DNA from: Aeromonas sp. RU39B
Lineage (GTDB): Bacteria; Pseudomonadota; Gammaproteobacteria; Enterobacterales; Aeromonadaceae
Direction: 5' to 3'
Assembly (NCBI RefSeq): GCF_900156095.1
Contig: NZ_FTMJ01000005.1
Coordinates: 124,001 to 188,000, forward strand
DNA length: 64,000 nt
Shown: piece after piece, positions 56,056-64,000 of the stretch
Layout: each line of letters starts with the position of its first letter
Position numbering within the stretch: the first letter of the stretch is position 1
The notes under the pieces: model-generated
What the model saw: the letters and a program-made list of their open reading frames with translations, nothing else
Told to the model about the DNA's origin: nothing
The model's database searches: none
Program-made: the position numbers and the translations under genes

Positions 56056-56556
56056 ATGACACAACACATCCCGCGTATCTTGATGGTCTGCATGGGAAAC
56101 ATCTGCCGGTCACCCACGGCGGAGGCAGTGCTACGCAAAATGGCTGAGGAGCGTGGCATCGCCATTCATATCGACTCGGCGGGTACGCATGCCTACCACG
56201 TGGGTGAAGCGCCGGATAGACGTAGCCGCAAAGCCGGTGAGGCCAGAGGTTATGATTTCTCGGTGCTGCGCGCTCGCGCAGTGTGTAGTGAAGATTTCGA
56301 ACGCTTTGATCTGATCCTGGTGGCGGACCAAGCCAATTTGGCCGAGCTGCGCCGCCGCGCCCCAGCATCTTATCAACATAAGCTGAGTTTACTGATGGCC
56401 TTTGCCGGTGAGCCGCAAGGGGAGGTGCCAGACCCCTATTATGGTGGTGAGTCAGGCTTTGACACTGTGCTTGATCTAGTTGAGTGTGCCTGCTGCGGTT
56501 TGCTCGACTATCTGGAGCAACACCAAGGTGCCACGTTCGTCGTGCGCGATGCCTGA
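56056..56556 (+). CDS. Low-molecular-weight protein-tyrosine phosphatase
   Basis: 166 residues. Active-site loop VCMGNICRSP with Cys12 and Arg18, and the general acid Asp in EVPDPYYGG; all catalytic residues are present. It is of the eukaryote-like LMW-PTP type with the DPYY motif rather than clearly Wzb/Etp. No tyrosine kinase or capsule export genes are adjacent. The ATG giving MTQHIPRIL is chosen by family start and a TGGAG site. Confidence 0.92.
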   Translation: MTQHIPRILMVCMGNICRSPTAEAVLRKMAEERGIAIHIDSAGTHAYHVGEAPDRRSRKAGEARGYDFSVLRARAVCSEDFERFDLILVADQANLAELRRRAPASYQHKLSLLMAFAGEPQGEVPDPYYGGESGFDTVLDLVECACCGLLDYLEQHQGATFVVRDA

Positions 56557-56616
56557 TAGCTGAGAGAGTGTGGTCAGTGCGATAACTCGCACATTCAGTG
56601 CTAAACAGCGCACAAA

Positions 56617-56644
56617 AGAAAAGGGCCACATAACGTGGCCCTTT
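56617..56644. terminator. Terminator between the phosphatase gene and rne
   Basis: AAGGGCCAC and GTGGCCCTT pair; the minus strand continues TTCTTTT, giving a good terminator for rne. Confidence 0.88.
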
Positions 56645-56657
56645 GCACAATCAGATT

Positions 56658-59564
56658 TTATTGCTTCTCAGGCAGAGCAGCAGGGCTGCTGGCCTGGTTG
56701 AGCGCAGAGCTGCGACCACCGTGACGGCCAGAGCGAGAGACTTCGTCACGCACCAGCGGCGGGTAGTTAACAGGCTCGCGAGCTGGCAGCTCAGGAGCGG
56801 CAGCCGGCGTAGCCATCGGCGCAGTGGCACGGCGAGCACGAGCCAGCAAACCTTGGCTGCGCATGACTTGCATGGCCAGCGCCTTGGTTTGCTTGTTCAG
56901 TACTGGCGCAGATTCCTCCACGCTGGCAACCGGGGCGGCAGGCGCAACGTCAACGACAGTGGCAGCTTCCACAGCCGGCGCCTCAGCGACCGGTGCACTG
57001 GCCACAATCGGAGCGATCTCGGCAGCGACAGGAGCGGCATCGGTGACCACGTCAACAACCTGTTGAACCGGCGCTTCAACCACTGCCGTCTCAACAACCG
57101 GGGCGGTTTCGACGATGACGGGGGCTGCGGCTTCTGCCACCGGAGCCACTTCTGCTACAACGGCATCAGTATTCTCTTCGGTGACCGGCGCAGACTCTTC
57201 CTCACGCTGACGACGCGCGTCTTCGTTGATGCGCTTGCGACGTTGCTGACCGTCGCGCGGGGCGCGCTGGCGACGCTGACGCGGCTCACCATCGGTGGTT
57301 TCCACATCGGTCACCGGCTCGGCAGCCACAGGCTGTGCGACAACGTCTACCGGCAGATCCTGGCTTACCGGGGTAAGCAGGGTCTCGGCTTCGTCGGCGC
57401 TGGTAACAGCCTCGACCACCTCGGCACGGATTTGCTTGCGCAGCTGGCGACGCTCGCGGCGCTCGGCAACCTTCTGCTCTTTCTCCTGACGCGGGGCCTT
57501 TTCTTCAGCCACTACCTCGGCAGCAACCACCGGCTTTTCGGCGCGCGGTTCGCGCTCTTTACGCGGTGCACGTTCACCACGCGGCTCTCTGTCAGCTTGC
57601 GGCTCGCGCTCTTTGCGCGGACGCTTGCTGCGAGACTCTTCGCCACGGGCATCGCTGCGCGTATCGAGTTTCTCTTCCTGACCCGGACGAGCACTCTTCT
57701 CTTCGGAGCGGCGGCGGTCACGACGACCGTCGTTGTCACCGCGTTCACGGCGCTGCTCTTCACGCGGTTGACGACGGCGCGTCTCGCTCTTCTGGTGCGC
57801 CTTTTGCTCGACGGCCAGGGTTTGCTCTTGGGCAACCGGCGCCGTGTCAGCCTTGCTCTGCTCGCTACCGAACAGGGCGCCAAACAGACGGCTCAGGAAA
57901 CCCTTGGTCGGGGCAGCGGCAGGAGCCTCGGCCTTTTGCACCGGAGCTGCAACGGCTACCGGAGCCGGTTGGGCCGGTTGGCTGAAGCCTTGCAGCAGCG
58001 GCTGCTCGCGCTCAACCATCTGAACCTGACGCGGCTGGTACGCCTGCTTGACGACCTCAGTTTTGAGCTCGTAGCTGGCCGCTTCGGGGATCTCGTTCTT
58101 GCGAATGCGAGTGACCTCGTAGTGCGGGGTTTCCAGATGCTGGTTCGGGATGATGTAGACGCGCACATCGTTACGCTGCTCGAGGCTGGCGATCACGGTA
58201 CGCTTTTCGTTGAGCAGATAGGCGGCCACGTCCACCGGAACCTGGGCATGCACCTGCTCGGTGTTGTCCTTCATGGCCTCTTCTTCGATGAGACGCAGAA
58301 TGGAGAGTGCCAGTGACTCGTTGTCACGCACCACACCGGTACCCTGGCAACGCGGGCAGATATGGCTGCTCGATTCGTTGAGGGAGGGGCGCAGACGCTG
58401 ACGGGACATCTCAAGCAGACCGAAGCGGGAGATGCGGCCGAGCTGGATACGGGCACGATCCTGATGCACGGCTTCACGCAGGCGGTTTTCCACCTCGCGT
58501 TGGTGACGCACCGGGGTCATGTCGATGAAGTCGATGACAATCAGACCACCCAAGTCACGCAGACGCAGTTGACGGGCAATCTCATCGGACGCTTCCAGGT
58601 TAGTCTGCAGCGCCGTCTCTTCGATGTCGCCGCCCTTGGTAGCGCGGGCCGAGTTGATATCGATAGAGGTCAGCGCTTCGGTCGGGTCAATGACGATGCT
58701 GCCGCCGGAGGGGAGGCGCACTTCGCGCTGGAAGGCCGATTCAATCTGACTTTCAATCTGGAAGTGGTTAAACAGCGGCACTTCGCCCTTGTAGAGCTTG
58801 ACGCGGCTGATGAAGTCGGGACGGACCAGTTCGATGTGCGCCTTGGCGCGTTCAAACACGGTCGGGTTGTCGATCAGGATTTCGCCAACATCGCGACGCA
58901 GGTAGTCACGAATGGCACGAACAATGACGTTGCTCTCCTGGTGGATCAGCACCGGAGCGGCCACGTTTTCCGAGGCTTTGCGGATAGATTCCCAGTGGTT
59001 GAGCAGAACATTCAGATCCCACTCGAGCTCTTCCTGGGACTTGCCAACACCGGCGGTGCGAACAATCAGGCCCATGCCGTCTGGTACAGTCAGACCGTTC
59101 ATGGCTTCCTTGAGTTCGGTACGCTCATCACCCTCGATACGGCGGGAGATTCCACCTGCGCGCGGGTTATTGGGCATGAGAACCAGATAGCTACCGGCCA
59201 GACTGATGAAGGTGGTCAGGGCTGCGCCCTTGGTGCCACGTTCTTCTTTGTCGATCTGGACGATCACTTCCTGGCCTTCACGGACCACTTCTTTGATGTT
59301 GGGACGACCCTGATAGGAGTAACCGGAGGGGAAGTAAGTGCGGGCGATCTCCTTAAGAGGCAGGAAACCGTGGCGCTCAGCGCCGTAATCGACGAAAGCA
59401 GCTTCAAGACTGGGTTCTACGCGGGTGATTTTACCCTTGTAAATGTTGGCTTTTTTCTGCTCATGCCCAGGACTTTCAATATCGAGATCGTAGAGCTGTT
59501 GTCCATCAACCAGCGCTACGCGCAACTCTTCTTCCTGAGTTGCGTTGATCAGCATTCTTTTCAT
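56658..59564 (-). CDS. rne: Ribonuclease E
   Basis: 968 residues. Essential endoribonuclease of mRNA decay and rRNA/tRNA processing, on the inner face of the cytoplasmic membrane. N-terminal catalytic half is nearly identical to E. coli: S1 domain (about 35-125), catalytic Asp302 ([11 protein letters not shown]) and Asp345 (VIDFIDM), Zn-link CPRC at 403-406. The C-terminal half is low-complexity: an amphipathic membrane-binding stretch near [12 protein letters not shown] (about 552-563), an Arg-rich RNA-binding block, then Val/Ala/Pro/Glu-rich repeats (APVAEA-like) and a final basic patch. This half scaffolds the degradosome in relatives. The long leader suggests autoregulation. Confidence 0.97.
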   Translation of the reverse strand: MKRMLINATQEEELRVALVDGQQLYDLDIESPGHEQKKANIYKGKITRVEPSLEAAFVDYGAERHGFLPLKEIARTYFPSGYSYQGRPNIKEVVREGQEVIVQIDKEERGTKGAALTTFISLAGSYLVLMPNNPRAGGISRRIEGDERTELKEAMNGLTVPDGMGLIVRTAGVGKSQEELEWDLNVLLNHWESIRKASENVAAPVLIHQESNVIVRAIRDYLRRDVGEILIDNPTVFERAKAHIELVRPDFISRVKLYKGEVPLFNHFQIESQIESAFQREVRLPSGGSIVIDPTEALTSIDINSARATKGGDIEETALQTNLEASDEIARQLRLRDLGGLIVIDFIDMTPVRHQREVENRLREAVHQDRARIQLGRISRFGLLEMSRQRLRPSLNESSSHICPRCQGTGVVRDNESLALSILRLIEEEAMKDNTEQVHAQVPVDVAAYLLNEKRTVIASLEQRNDVRVYIIPNQHLETPHYEVTRIRKNEIPEAASYELKTEVVKQAYQPRQVQMVEREQPLLQGFSQPAQPAPVAVAAPVQKAEAPAAAPTKGFLSRLFGALFGSEQSKADTAPVAQEQTLAVEQKAHQKSETRRRQPREEQRRERGDNDGRRDRRRSEEKSARPGQEEKLDTRSDARGEESRSKRPRKEREPQADREPRGERAPRKEREPRAEKPVVAAEVVAEEKAPRQEKEQKVAERRERRQLRKQIRAEVVEAVTSADEAETLLTPVSQDLPVDVVAQPVAAEPVTDVETTDGEPRQRRQRAPRDGQQRRKRINEDARRQREEESAPVTEENTDAVVAEVAPVAEAAAPVIVETAPVVETAVVEAPVQQVVDVVTDAAPVAAEIAPIVASAPVAEAPAVEAATVVDVAPAAPVASVEESAPVLNKQTKALAMQVMRSQGLLARARRATAPMATPAAAPELPAREPVNYPPLVRDEVSRSGRHGGRSSALNQASSPAALPEKQ

Positions 59565-59895
59565 TGAGTTCTCGTTGTTGTGTCATGTGTGTTCCTCCAC
59601 AGGACCCTGTCCGCGCCGGCCTCGAGTCTGCAGCATACCGTGACAACCTCCCGGTTGGAGTATGCATGAGGCGCAACTTACGTGGGCGCATCGGTCATGC
59701 CCTGAACAAAGGCAGGGGATGAAAGAAATCCGGTGTGGAGACAAAATCAACGGTTTTGTGCACTGCGCGCTCTCCATGCTTCAACTTCGCTCTCTGGCAC
59801 AGTGTCGTCTGGTACGTGACCTTGGCCCGACGGGCGAAACGGGAGATGAAATGCCCCGTTGAACAAGGCTTGAGCGGTCTGACAAAACCGGATTT

Positions 59896-59925
59896 ATTAT
59901 CCCATTTAAAACGCTTTTATAGCAA
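59896..59925 (-). promoter_or_regulatory. Candidate promoter of rne
   Basis: Minus strand: TTGCTA, 18-bp spacer, GATAAT, in an AT-rich stretch. Confidence 0.45.
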
Positions 59926-59979
59926 GGCAGCATTTTTCATGCTTTTTACGAATACAGGGCAGCCAAGGGGGGAGGAGAG

Positions 59980-59988
59980 TGCTAGAAT
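59980..59988 (+). promoter_or_regulatory. Extended -10 promoter of rluC
   Basis: TGC followed by TAGAAT forms an extended -10; no good -35 is present. Transcription should start near 59995, only about 3 nt before the rluC ATG. Confidence 0.5.
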
Positions 59989-59997
59989 TCGCGGCCT

Positions 59998-60942
59998 ATG
60001 ACACAGATCACACAACAAGTGCAGCTGCTCACCATCGAGGCTGAGCACGAAGGGCAGCGCATCGATAATTTTCTCAAGACTCAGCTCAAGGGCGTTCCCA
60101 AAAGCCTCATCTATCGGATCCTGCGAAAAGGCGAAGTGCGCGTGAACAAAAAGCGCATCAAGCCCGAGTACAAGCTGGAAATTGGCGATGAGGTGCGGGT
60201 GCCGCCAGTGCGCGTGGCCGAAAAGAACGAATTGCCGTCGGCCAACCTCGGTAGCATTCAACGTCTCGAAAGCCAGATCCTGTTTGAAGACGACGCCATC
60301 ATTGTGCTCAACAAGCCCAGCGGCATGGCGGTACATGGCGGCAGCGGGCTCAGCTTTGGCGTGATTGAAGGGTTGCGCGCTCTGCGCCCTGATGCCCGCT
60401 TTATGGAGCTGGTGCACCGGCTCGACCGTGATACCTCCGGCGTATTGCTGGTTGCCAAAAAGCGCAGCGCCCTGCGAAGCCTGCACGAGCAACTGCGCGT
60501 CAAAACCATGCGCAAACAGTATCTGGCACTGGTGCGTGGTCGCTGGCAGTCGCACGTTAAAGTGATTACTGCGCCGCTTAAGAAAAACGAGCTGCAATCG
60601 GGCGAGCGTATTGTGCGCGTCAGCGCCGAAGGCAAGCCGTCAGAAACACGCTTTCGGATTGTGCGTCAGTTTGCCGAGGCCACCTTGATGGAGTGCAGCC
60701 CGATCACCGGACGTACCCACCAGATCCGTGTCCATACCCAGCATGCCGGCCATCCCATCGCCTGCGATGACAAATATGGCGAAGCCCAGTTTGACGACAA
60801 GATGCGTGAAAAGGGGCTCAACCGTCTGTTCCTGCATGCCTGGCGTCTGACGTTCAGCCATCCTGCCGATGATCGGGAAATGAAGGTTGAAGCGCCGCTC
60901 GATGGAGCGCTCGAGCGTTTCCTCGATAAATTGGAGAAGTAA
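59998..60942 (+). CDS. rluC: 23S rRNA pseudouridine synthase RluC
   Basis: 314 residues. S4 RNA-binding domain at about 18-75, then the RluA-type catalytic domain with HRLDRDTSG at 140-148 (Asp143). It makes pseudouridines 955, 2504 and 2580 of 23S rRNA. Divergent from rne as in E. coli. No ribosome-binding site precedes the ATG, and the nearest promoter would give an almost leaderless mRNA. A HAD phosphatase gene follows 3 bp after its stop. Confidence 0.96.
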   Translation: MTQITQQVQLLTIEAEHEGQRIDNFLKTQLKGVPKSLIYRILRKGEVRVNKKRIKPEYKLEIGDEVRVPPVRVAEKNELPSANLGSIQRLESQILFEDDAIIVLNKPSGMAVHGGSGLSFGVIEGLRALRPDARFMELVHRLDRDTSGVLLVAKKRSALRSLHEQLRVKTMRKQYLALVRGRWQSHVKVITAPLKKNELQSGERIVRVSAEGKPSETRFRIVRQFAEATLMECSPITGRTHQIRVHTQHAGHPIACDDKYGEAQFDDKMREKGLNRLFLHAWRLTFSHPADDREMKVEAPLDGALERFLDKLEK

Positions 60943-60945
60943 TCC

Positions 60946-61584
60946 ATGGTTCGCTTGGCCATCTTCGATTGGGACGGCACTCTGATGGATTCGGTCGCCC
61001 GCATCGTAGCTTGTTTGCGCGGTGCGGCCCGTGATTGCGGCCTGCCTGAACCCGCCTATGACGACGCCTCGCACATCATTGGCTTGAGTCTGGATCGGGG
61101 GATGGCCGAGCTGTTTGCGCTGGATGGTGCGTCGGACGAGGTGGCGGCGCTGGTCGAACGCTACCGTTATCACTGGTTTAACGACCCGACGCCGAGCCCG
61201 CTGTTTGAAGGCGCCCAAGCGCTGCTGCGCGATTGGCATGCGCGCGGTATCCAGTTAGCCGTCGCGACCGGAAAATCTCGCCGCGGCCTAGACCGGGTGC
61301 TCGATGAAAGTGGCCTGCGCAGCTTGTTTGTGGCATCGCGCAGTGCCGATGAGACCCGCTCCAAACCCGATCCTTTGATGTTGACCGAGCTGCTGGCTGA
61401 ACTGGGTTGCCCTCTTGATGAGGCAGTCATGATCGGTGACTCGGTGCACGACATGGGAATGGCGGCCAATTGCGGTATGCGCCGTATCGGCGTGACGTGG
61501 GGCGTGCATCAGCGTGAGCAGTTGCAGGCGTTTGCACCGTGGGCGGTGGTTGACTCATTGGCCGAGTTACAAGCTTTGCTGTAA
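60946..61584 (+). CDS. HAD-IA family phosphatase (Gph-like)
   Basis: 212 residues. IFDWDGTLMDS (nucleophile Asp; DWD in place of the common DxD with Leu or Met), AVATGKSRRGLD (motif II), SKPDPLM (motif III) and IGDSVHDMGMA (motif IV). Members act on small phosphorylated metabolites; the substrate is unknown. GGAG lies within the rluC end, and the gap is only 3 bp, so it is cotranscribed with rluC. A strong terminator follows. Confidence 0.88.
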   Translation: MVRLAIFDWDGTLMDSVARIVACLRGAARDCGLPEPAYDDASHIIGLSLDRGMAELFALDGASDEVAALVERYRYHWFNDPTPSPLFEGAQALLRDWHARGIQLAVATGKSRRGLDRVLDESGLRSLFVASRSADETRSKPDPLMLTELLAELGCPLDEAVMIGDSVHDMGMAANCGMRRIGVTWGVHQREQLQAFAPWAVVDSLAELQALL

Positions 61585-61611
61585 TCGCCGCACGGCGAGT
61601 TAGAGAAAACG

Positions 61612-61640
61612 CAACGGGGCCAAGCTGGCCCCGTTGTTAT
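61612..61640 (+). terminator. Rho-independent terminator of rluC-HAD operon
   Basis: CAACGGGGCCA and TGGCCCCGTTG, 11-bp stem with AGC loop, followed by TTATT. It may also serve maf from the other side. Confidence 0.88.
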
Positions 61641-61648
61641 TGGCGCGG

Positions 61649-62230
61649 TCAGGGCAGAGCGATGCCGTGGCGCTCTAGAAGCGCCACCAGCGCGATCAGG
61701 GGCAAGCCTATCAGCGCATTGGGATCGCGCCCTTCCAGCGCCTTGAACAGGGTGATGCCCATCCCTTCACTTTTAAAGCTGCCGGCACAATCAAACGGCT
61801 GCTCTGCGTTGAGATAGCGCAGCAGCGCCTCATCGCTTAACGAGCGAAAATGGACGGTAAAGGGTTCAACCATGGCATGCCGGGCTTGGGTGCGTGCGTT
61901 GATCACGCAAAGGCCGGTGTAGAAGATCACAGATTTCCCCTGGGCGCGTTTAAGCTGCGCCAGCGCGCCATCCAGGTTGCCGGGTTTACCCAAAATGATG
62001 CCATCACATTCGCACACCTGATCAGAGCCGATCACCAAGCCGTGATCACGCGTGGCGGCCACAGCTTGCGCCTTGGCAATGGCAAGACGCAGCACTAACT
62101 GCTCAGCTGACTCATTAACGAGCGGCGTTTCATCAACCTCGGGAGCGGATTGCTCGAAGGGGAGACCCAGTTTGGCCAGCAGAGCGGCGCGGTAACGGGA
62201 AGTCGAGGCAAGAATCAATTTTTCTGGCAT
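61649..62230 (-). CDS. maf: Maf-family nucleotide pyrophosphatase, YceF subtype
   Basis: 193 residues. LILASTSRYRAALLAKLGL at the start, VIGSDQVCECDGIILGKPG in the middle and DCAGSFKSEGMGITLF: the YceF branch, which hydrolyses 7-methyl-GTP, rather than the dTTP/UTP branch. House-cleaning of modified nucleotides is the accepted role. Weak ribosome-binding site. It is divergent from yceD as in E. coli. Confidence 0.93.
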   Translation of the reverse strand: MPEKLILASTSRYRAALLAKLGLPFEQSAPEVDETPLVNESAEQLVLRLAIAKAQAVAATRDHGLVIGSDQVCECDGIILGKPGNLDGALAQLKRAQGKSVIFYTGLCVINARTQARHAMVEPFTVHFRSLSDEALLRYLNAEQPFDCAGSFKSEGMGITLFKALEGRDPNALIGLPLIALVALLERHGIALP

Positions 62231-62309
62231 ACTGCAAAACCGGTGGGGAACAATTCCGTCATTTTAGGGAGTTGTGCGTTAAAAATCATCGCAATATGTG
62301 GTTTTCCCT

Positions 62310-62338
62310 TTGACTAAAACCTCTTGGATCTATATTAT
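62310..62338 (+). promoter_or_regulatory. Strong promoter of yceD-rpmF-plsX
   Basis: TTGACT, 17-bp spacer, TATTAT, followed by a GC-rich discriminator (TCGCGCCC). Transcription should start near 62345, about 3 nt before the yceD ATG. Confidence 0.8.
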
Positions 62339-62347
62339 TCGCGCCCT

Positions 62348-62869
62348 ATGCAAAAGGTGAAGTTGCCCATTAAGGTTGATCCAGTCCGTAGTGCCTTGAA
62401 GCTGCTCGACTATGTCGGGATAGTGGAAAAGTCGCAGATGCCCAGACTGGAGGAATCAACCGCTGGCTTGCTCGGTGATGTGAACGTATCACTGCACTTT
62501 GGTAAAGATGTCCAGAACCTGATCGTTATGAAAGGCACTGCCCATGCCGAGGTCAATCTGGTTTGCCAGCGTTGCGGAGAGTCGTTTCCTTATCGATGTG
62601 AAGCCGAATTCATCTATACTCCGATGTTCGAAAGAACTGACGAGGAAGAGCTGCCGGAAGCTTATGAGCCCATTGAAATGGACGAAAATGGCGAGGTAGA
62701 CCTGCATCAGATCCTAGAGGATGAACTCATCCTCTCGCTGCCTCTGGTTCCCATGCATGACCTGCATGAGTGCCCACGGGGAAGCATGGAGATGACCTGG
62801 GGTCATATCGAACCTGCTGATGAGCGCCCGAATCCCTTTGCAGTTCTTGACGAACTCAAACGTAAGTGA
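62348..62869 (+). CDS. yceD: 23S rRNA accumulation protein YceD (DUF177)
   Basis: 173 residues. MQKVKLPIKVDPVRSA, CQRCGESF (Cys73, Cys76), LPEAYEPIEMDENGEVDL and the C-terminal NPFAVLDELKRK fit YceD closely. In E. coli it is linked to 23S rRNA accumulation and is cotranscribed with rpmF. The start matches relatives. A strong promoter ends about 9 bp before the ATG, so its mRNA would have almost no leader. Confidence 0.94.
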   Translation: MQKVKLPIKVDPVRSALKLLDYVGIVEKSQMPRLEESTAGLLGDVNVSLHFGKDVQNLIVMKGTAHAEVNLVCQRCGESFPYRCEAEFIYTPMFERTDEEELPEAYEPIEMDENGEVDLHQILEDELILSLPLVPMHDLHECPRGSMEMTWGHIEPADERPNPFAVLDELKRK

Positions 62870-62887
62870 ATTAGGAGTTAGCCTACA

Positions 62888-63055
62888 ATGGCCGTACAAC
62901 AGAACCGTAAATCCCGCGCCAAGCGTGGCATGCGTCGTTCCCACGATGCTCTGACCACTGCTGCACTGACTGTTGATCAGACCAGTGGTGAAATCCATCG
63001 TCGTCACCACGTGACTGCCGATGGTTTCTACCGCGGTAAAAAGGTTATCGCCTAA
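62888..63055 (+). CDS. rpmF: 50S ribosomal protein L32
   Basis: 55 residues: [20 protein letters not shown], then a variable middle and [16 protein letters not shown]. This is the cysteine-free form, without the zinc ribbon found in other L32 variants. AGGAG precedes the ATG. It lies between yceD and plsX, a conserved order linking translation and lipid synthesis genes. Confidence 0.97.
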   Translation: MAVQQNRKSRAKRGMRRSHDALTTAALTVDQTSGEIHRRHHVTADGFYRGKKVIA

Positions 63056-63064
63056 GGCGTGCCT

Positions 63065-64000
63065 TTGTCTGCGCTGACTGTTGCGTTAGACATGATGGGG
63101 GGAGACAACGGCCCCCCGGTTACAGTGCCTGCCTCCGTGCAGGCACTGTCGCTTTTGCCGCAGCTCTCTTTGCTGATGGTGGGCGACCTGCCTCGTTGTG
63201 AGCCTCTGTTGCGCCAGCACGGGCTGCTTTCTCATCCGCGTGTACGCCTGCTGCACGCCAGTCAGGTGGTGGGAATGGGGGACAAGCCCATTCATGCCGT
63301 GCGCCATCTCAAAGACTCCTCCATGCGTATCGTGCTCGACCTGGTCAAGTCCGGGGAGGCGATGGCCTGCGTCAGTGCCGGTAACACCGGTGCGCTGATG
63401 GCGATGGCCAAGTGCTTTCTCAAATCCCTGCCGGGTGTCGATCGTCCTGCCCTTATCAAAGGGTTGCCGACCCGTGATGGCAAACGAACCTACCTGCTTG
63501 ATCTTGGCGCAAACGTCAGCTGCGATGCCGACACCCTGCTGCAATTTGCGGTGATGGGGTCCGTGGTGGCCGAGCGGGTAGAGAAGATTGCCTCTCCACG
63601 CGTGGCCTTGCTCAACGTGGGGGAGGAGGAGATCAAGGGCAACGATCTGGTTCGTCACAGTGCCGAGCTGCTCGCGCAGTGTCCGGCGCTCAATTTTGTG
63701 GGCTTCGTGGAGGGCAACGAGCTCTTCACTGGTAAGGCCGACGTGATTGTCTGTGACGGCTTTGTCGGTAATGTGGCGCTGAAAACGGCGGAAGGGGTCG
63801 CCCGAATGATGGCAGCCATGTTGGGAATGGGGGGCGATAAACGCACTATTCTTGGCCAAATCGCCTCATTTGTGCTCAAACGACGTTTTTCACACCTGAA
63901 CCCCGACCAGTACAACGGCGCAAGTCTGTTAGGATTGCGCGGTATTGTGGTAAAAAGTCACGGCAGCGCCACCGAGCGCGCCCTATGTCATGCGATCCTG
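63065..64000 (+). CDS. plsX: Phosphate acyltransferase PlsX, 3' truncated by window edge
   Basis: 312 codons are visible and the frame is open at the window end; the family is about 340 residues. PlsX converts acyl-ACP to acyl-phosphate, the donor for PlsY in phosphatidic acid synthesis. [52 protein letters not shown] and [17 protein letters not shown] are diagnostic. The start is taken as TTG, with AAGG about 8 nt upstream, because the first family strand begins immediately after it; an ATG ten codons later would cut into the family core. It starts 9 bp after rpmF. fabH probably follows outside the window. Confidence 0.95.
   Translation, partial: MSALTVALDMMGGDNGPPVTVPASVQALSLLPQLSLLMVGDLPRCEPLLRQHGLLSHPRVRLLHASQVVGMGDKPIHAVRHLKDSSMRIVLDLVKSGEAMACVSAGNTGALMAMAKCFLKSLPGVDRPALIKGLPTRDGKRTYLLDLGANVSCDADTLLQFAVMGSVVAERVEKIASPRVALLNVGEEEIKGNDLVRHSAELLAQCPALNFVGFVEGNELFTGKADVIVCDGFVGNVALKTAEGVARMMAAMLGMGGDKRTILGQIASFVLKRRFSHLNPDQYNGASLLGLRGIVVKSHGSATERALCHAIL

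Larger units (their letters stand above)
59565..59997. other. Divergent rne-rluC intergenic region with long rne leader
   Basis: 433 bp without a credible gene. The best rne promoter would give an mRNA leader of about 325 nt, similar to the autoregulatory leader of E. coli rne (about 360 nt). I did not establish its fold. The rluC promoter lies at the opposite edge. Confidence 0.6.

Noticed and set aside
56643..59567. Plus-strand ORFs of 557 and 401 codons opposite rne
   Set aside because: Low-complexity shadow frames of the conserved rne gene.

Overview
The window is a gene-dense, GC-rich chromosomal stretch from a gammaproteobacterium. Gene content and local order (ribE next to norM, azoR and hrpA in the same stretch, metG divergent from apbC, udk-dcd, rlmI near acyP, rne divergent from rluC, then maf, yceD-rpmF-plsX), DUF440 and YaeP family proteins and a selD-mnmH pair all fit Enterobacteria/Vibrio/Aeromonas relatives. 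An Aeromonas-like member of the Aeromonadales is the best guess, made from gene content only. No phage, IS element or CRISPR array was seen; this is mostly core genome with a few accessory patches.

Layout. 1-8.0 kb: end of a LysR regulator, patatin lipase plus cfa (lipid modification), a two-domain solute-binding protein gene broken by an in-frame amber codon, then a DeoR regulator with a palindromic operator and an overlapping oxidoreductase-lactonase pair. 8.1-8.6 kb: five tRNA-Val(GAC) genes in one operon. 8.7-18.7 kb: norM, yaeP, ribE, hxpB, purT, a DMT exporter, azoR, a MarR regulator, an UPF0149/TPR-like protein, cvfB and a Cys-rich protein. 18.8-20.7 kb: two DUF440 (DNA-mimic) paralogues bracketing mtgA. 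20.8-30.8 kb: DUF5718 protein, rhlE, glutathione peroxidase, 2OG oxygenase, ddl, tapT, a TSUP transporter, LysR, an OLD/YbjD-like nuclease and an unknown membrane protein. 31.0-31.6 kb: four initiator tRNA genes. 31.7-37.2 kb: M17 peptidase, yjjG, an AbgA-like amidohydrolase, a 0.9-kb AT-rich intergenic region with a 40-codon ORF, and a LuxR-type regulator. 37.3-51.5 kb: hrpA, a LysM/FimV-like protein, rplY, gloC-mnmH-selD, rlmI, a chemoreceptor, acyP, a CHAD protein and metG. 51.6-64 kb: apbC, udk, dcd, pitA, a low-Mr tyrosine phosphatase, rne, rluC, a HAD phosphatase, maf, yceD, rpmF and the start of plsX.

Functional themes are translation and RNA (tRNA arrays, rplY, rpmF, metG, rluC, rlmI, tapT, mnmH, rhlE, hrpA, rne), nucleotide metabolism (purT, udk, dcd, yjjG, maf), membrane and wall (cfa, ddl, mtgA, plsX) and transport. 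The most unusual items are the amber-interrupted tandem binding protein, the 40-aa Gly-Gly peptide ORF upstream of the LuxR-type regulator, the paired DUF440 genes around mtgA, the internally amplified tRNA arrays, and promoters that place yceD and rluC transcripts almost at the start codon. None of these is proven to be a new system. Start sites, promoters and terminators were assigned by eye.
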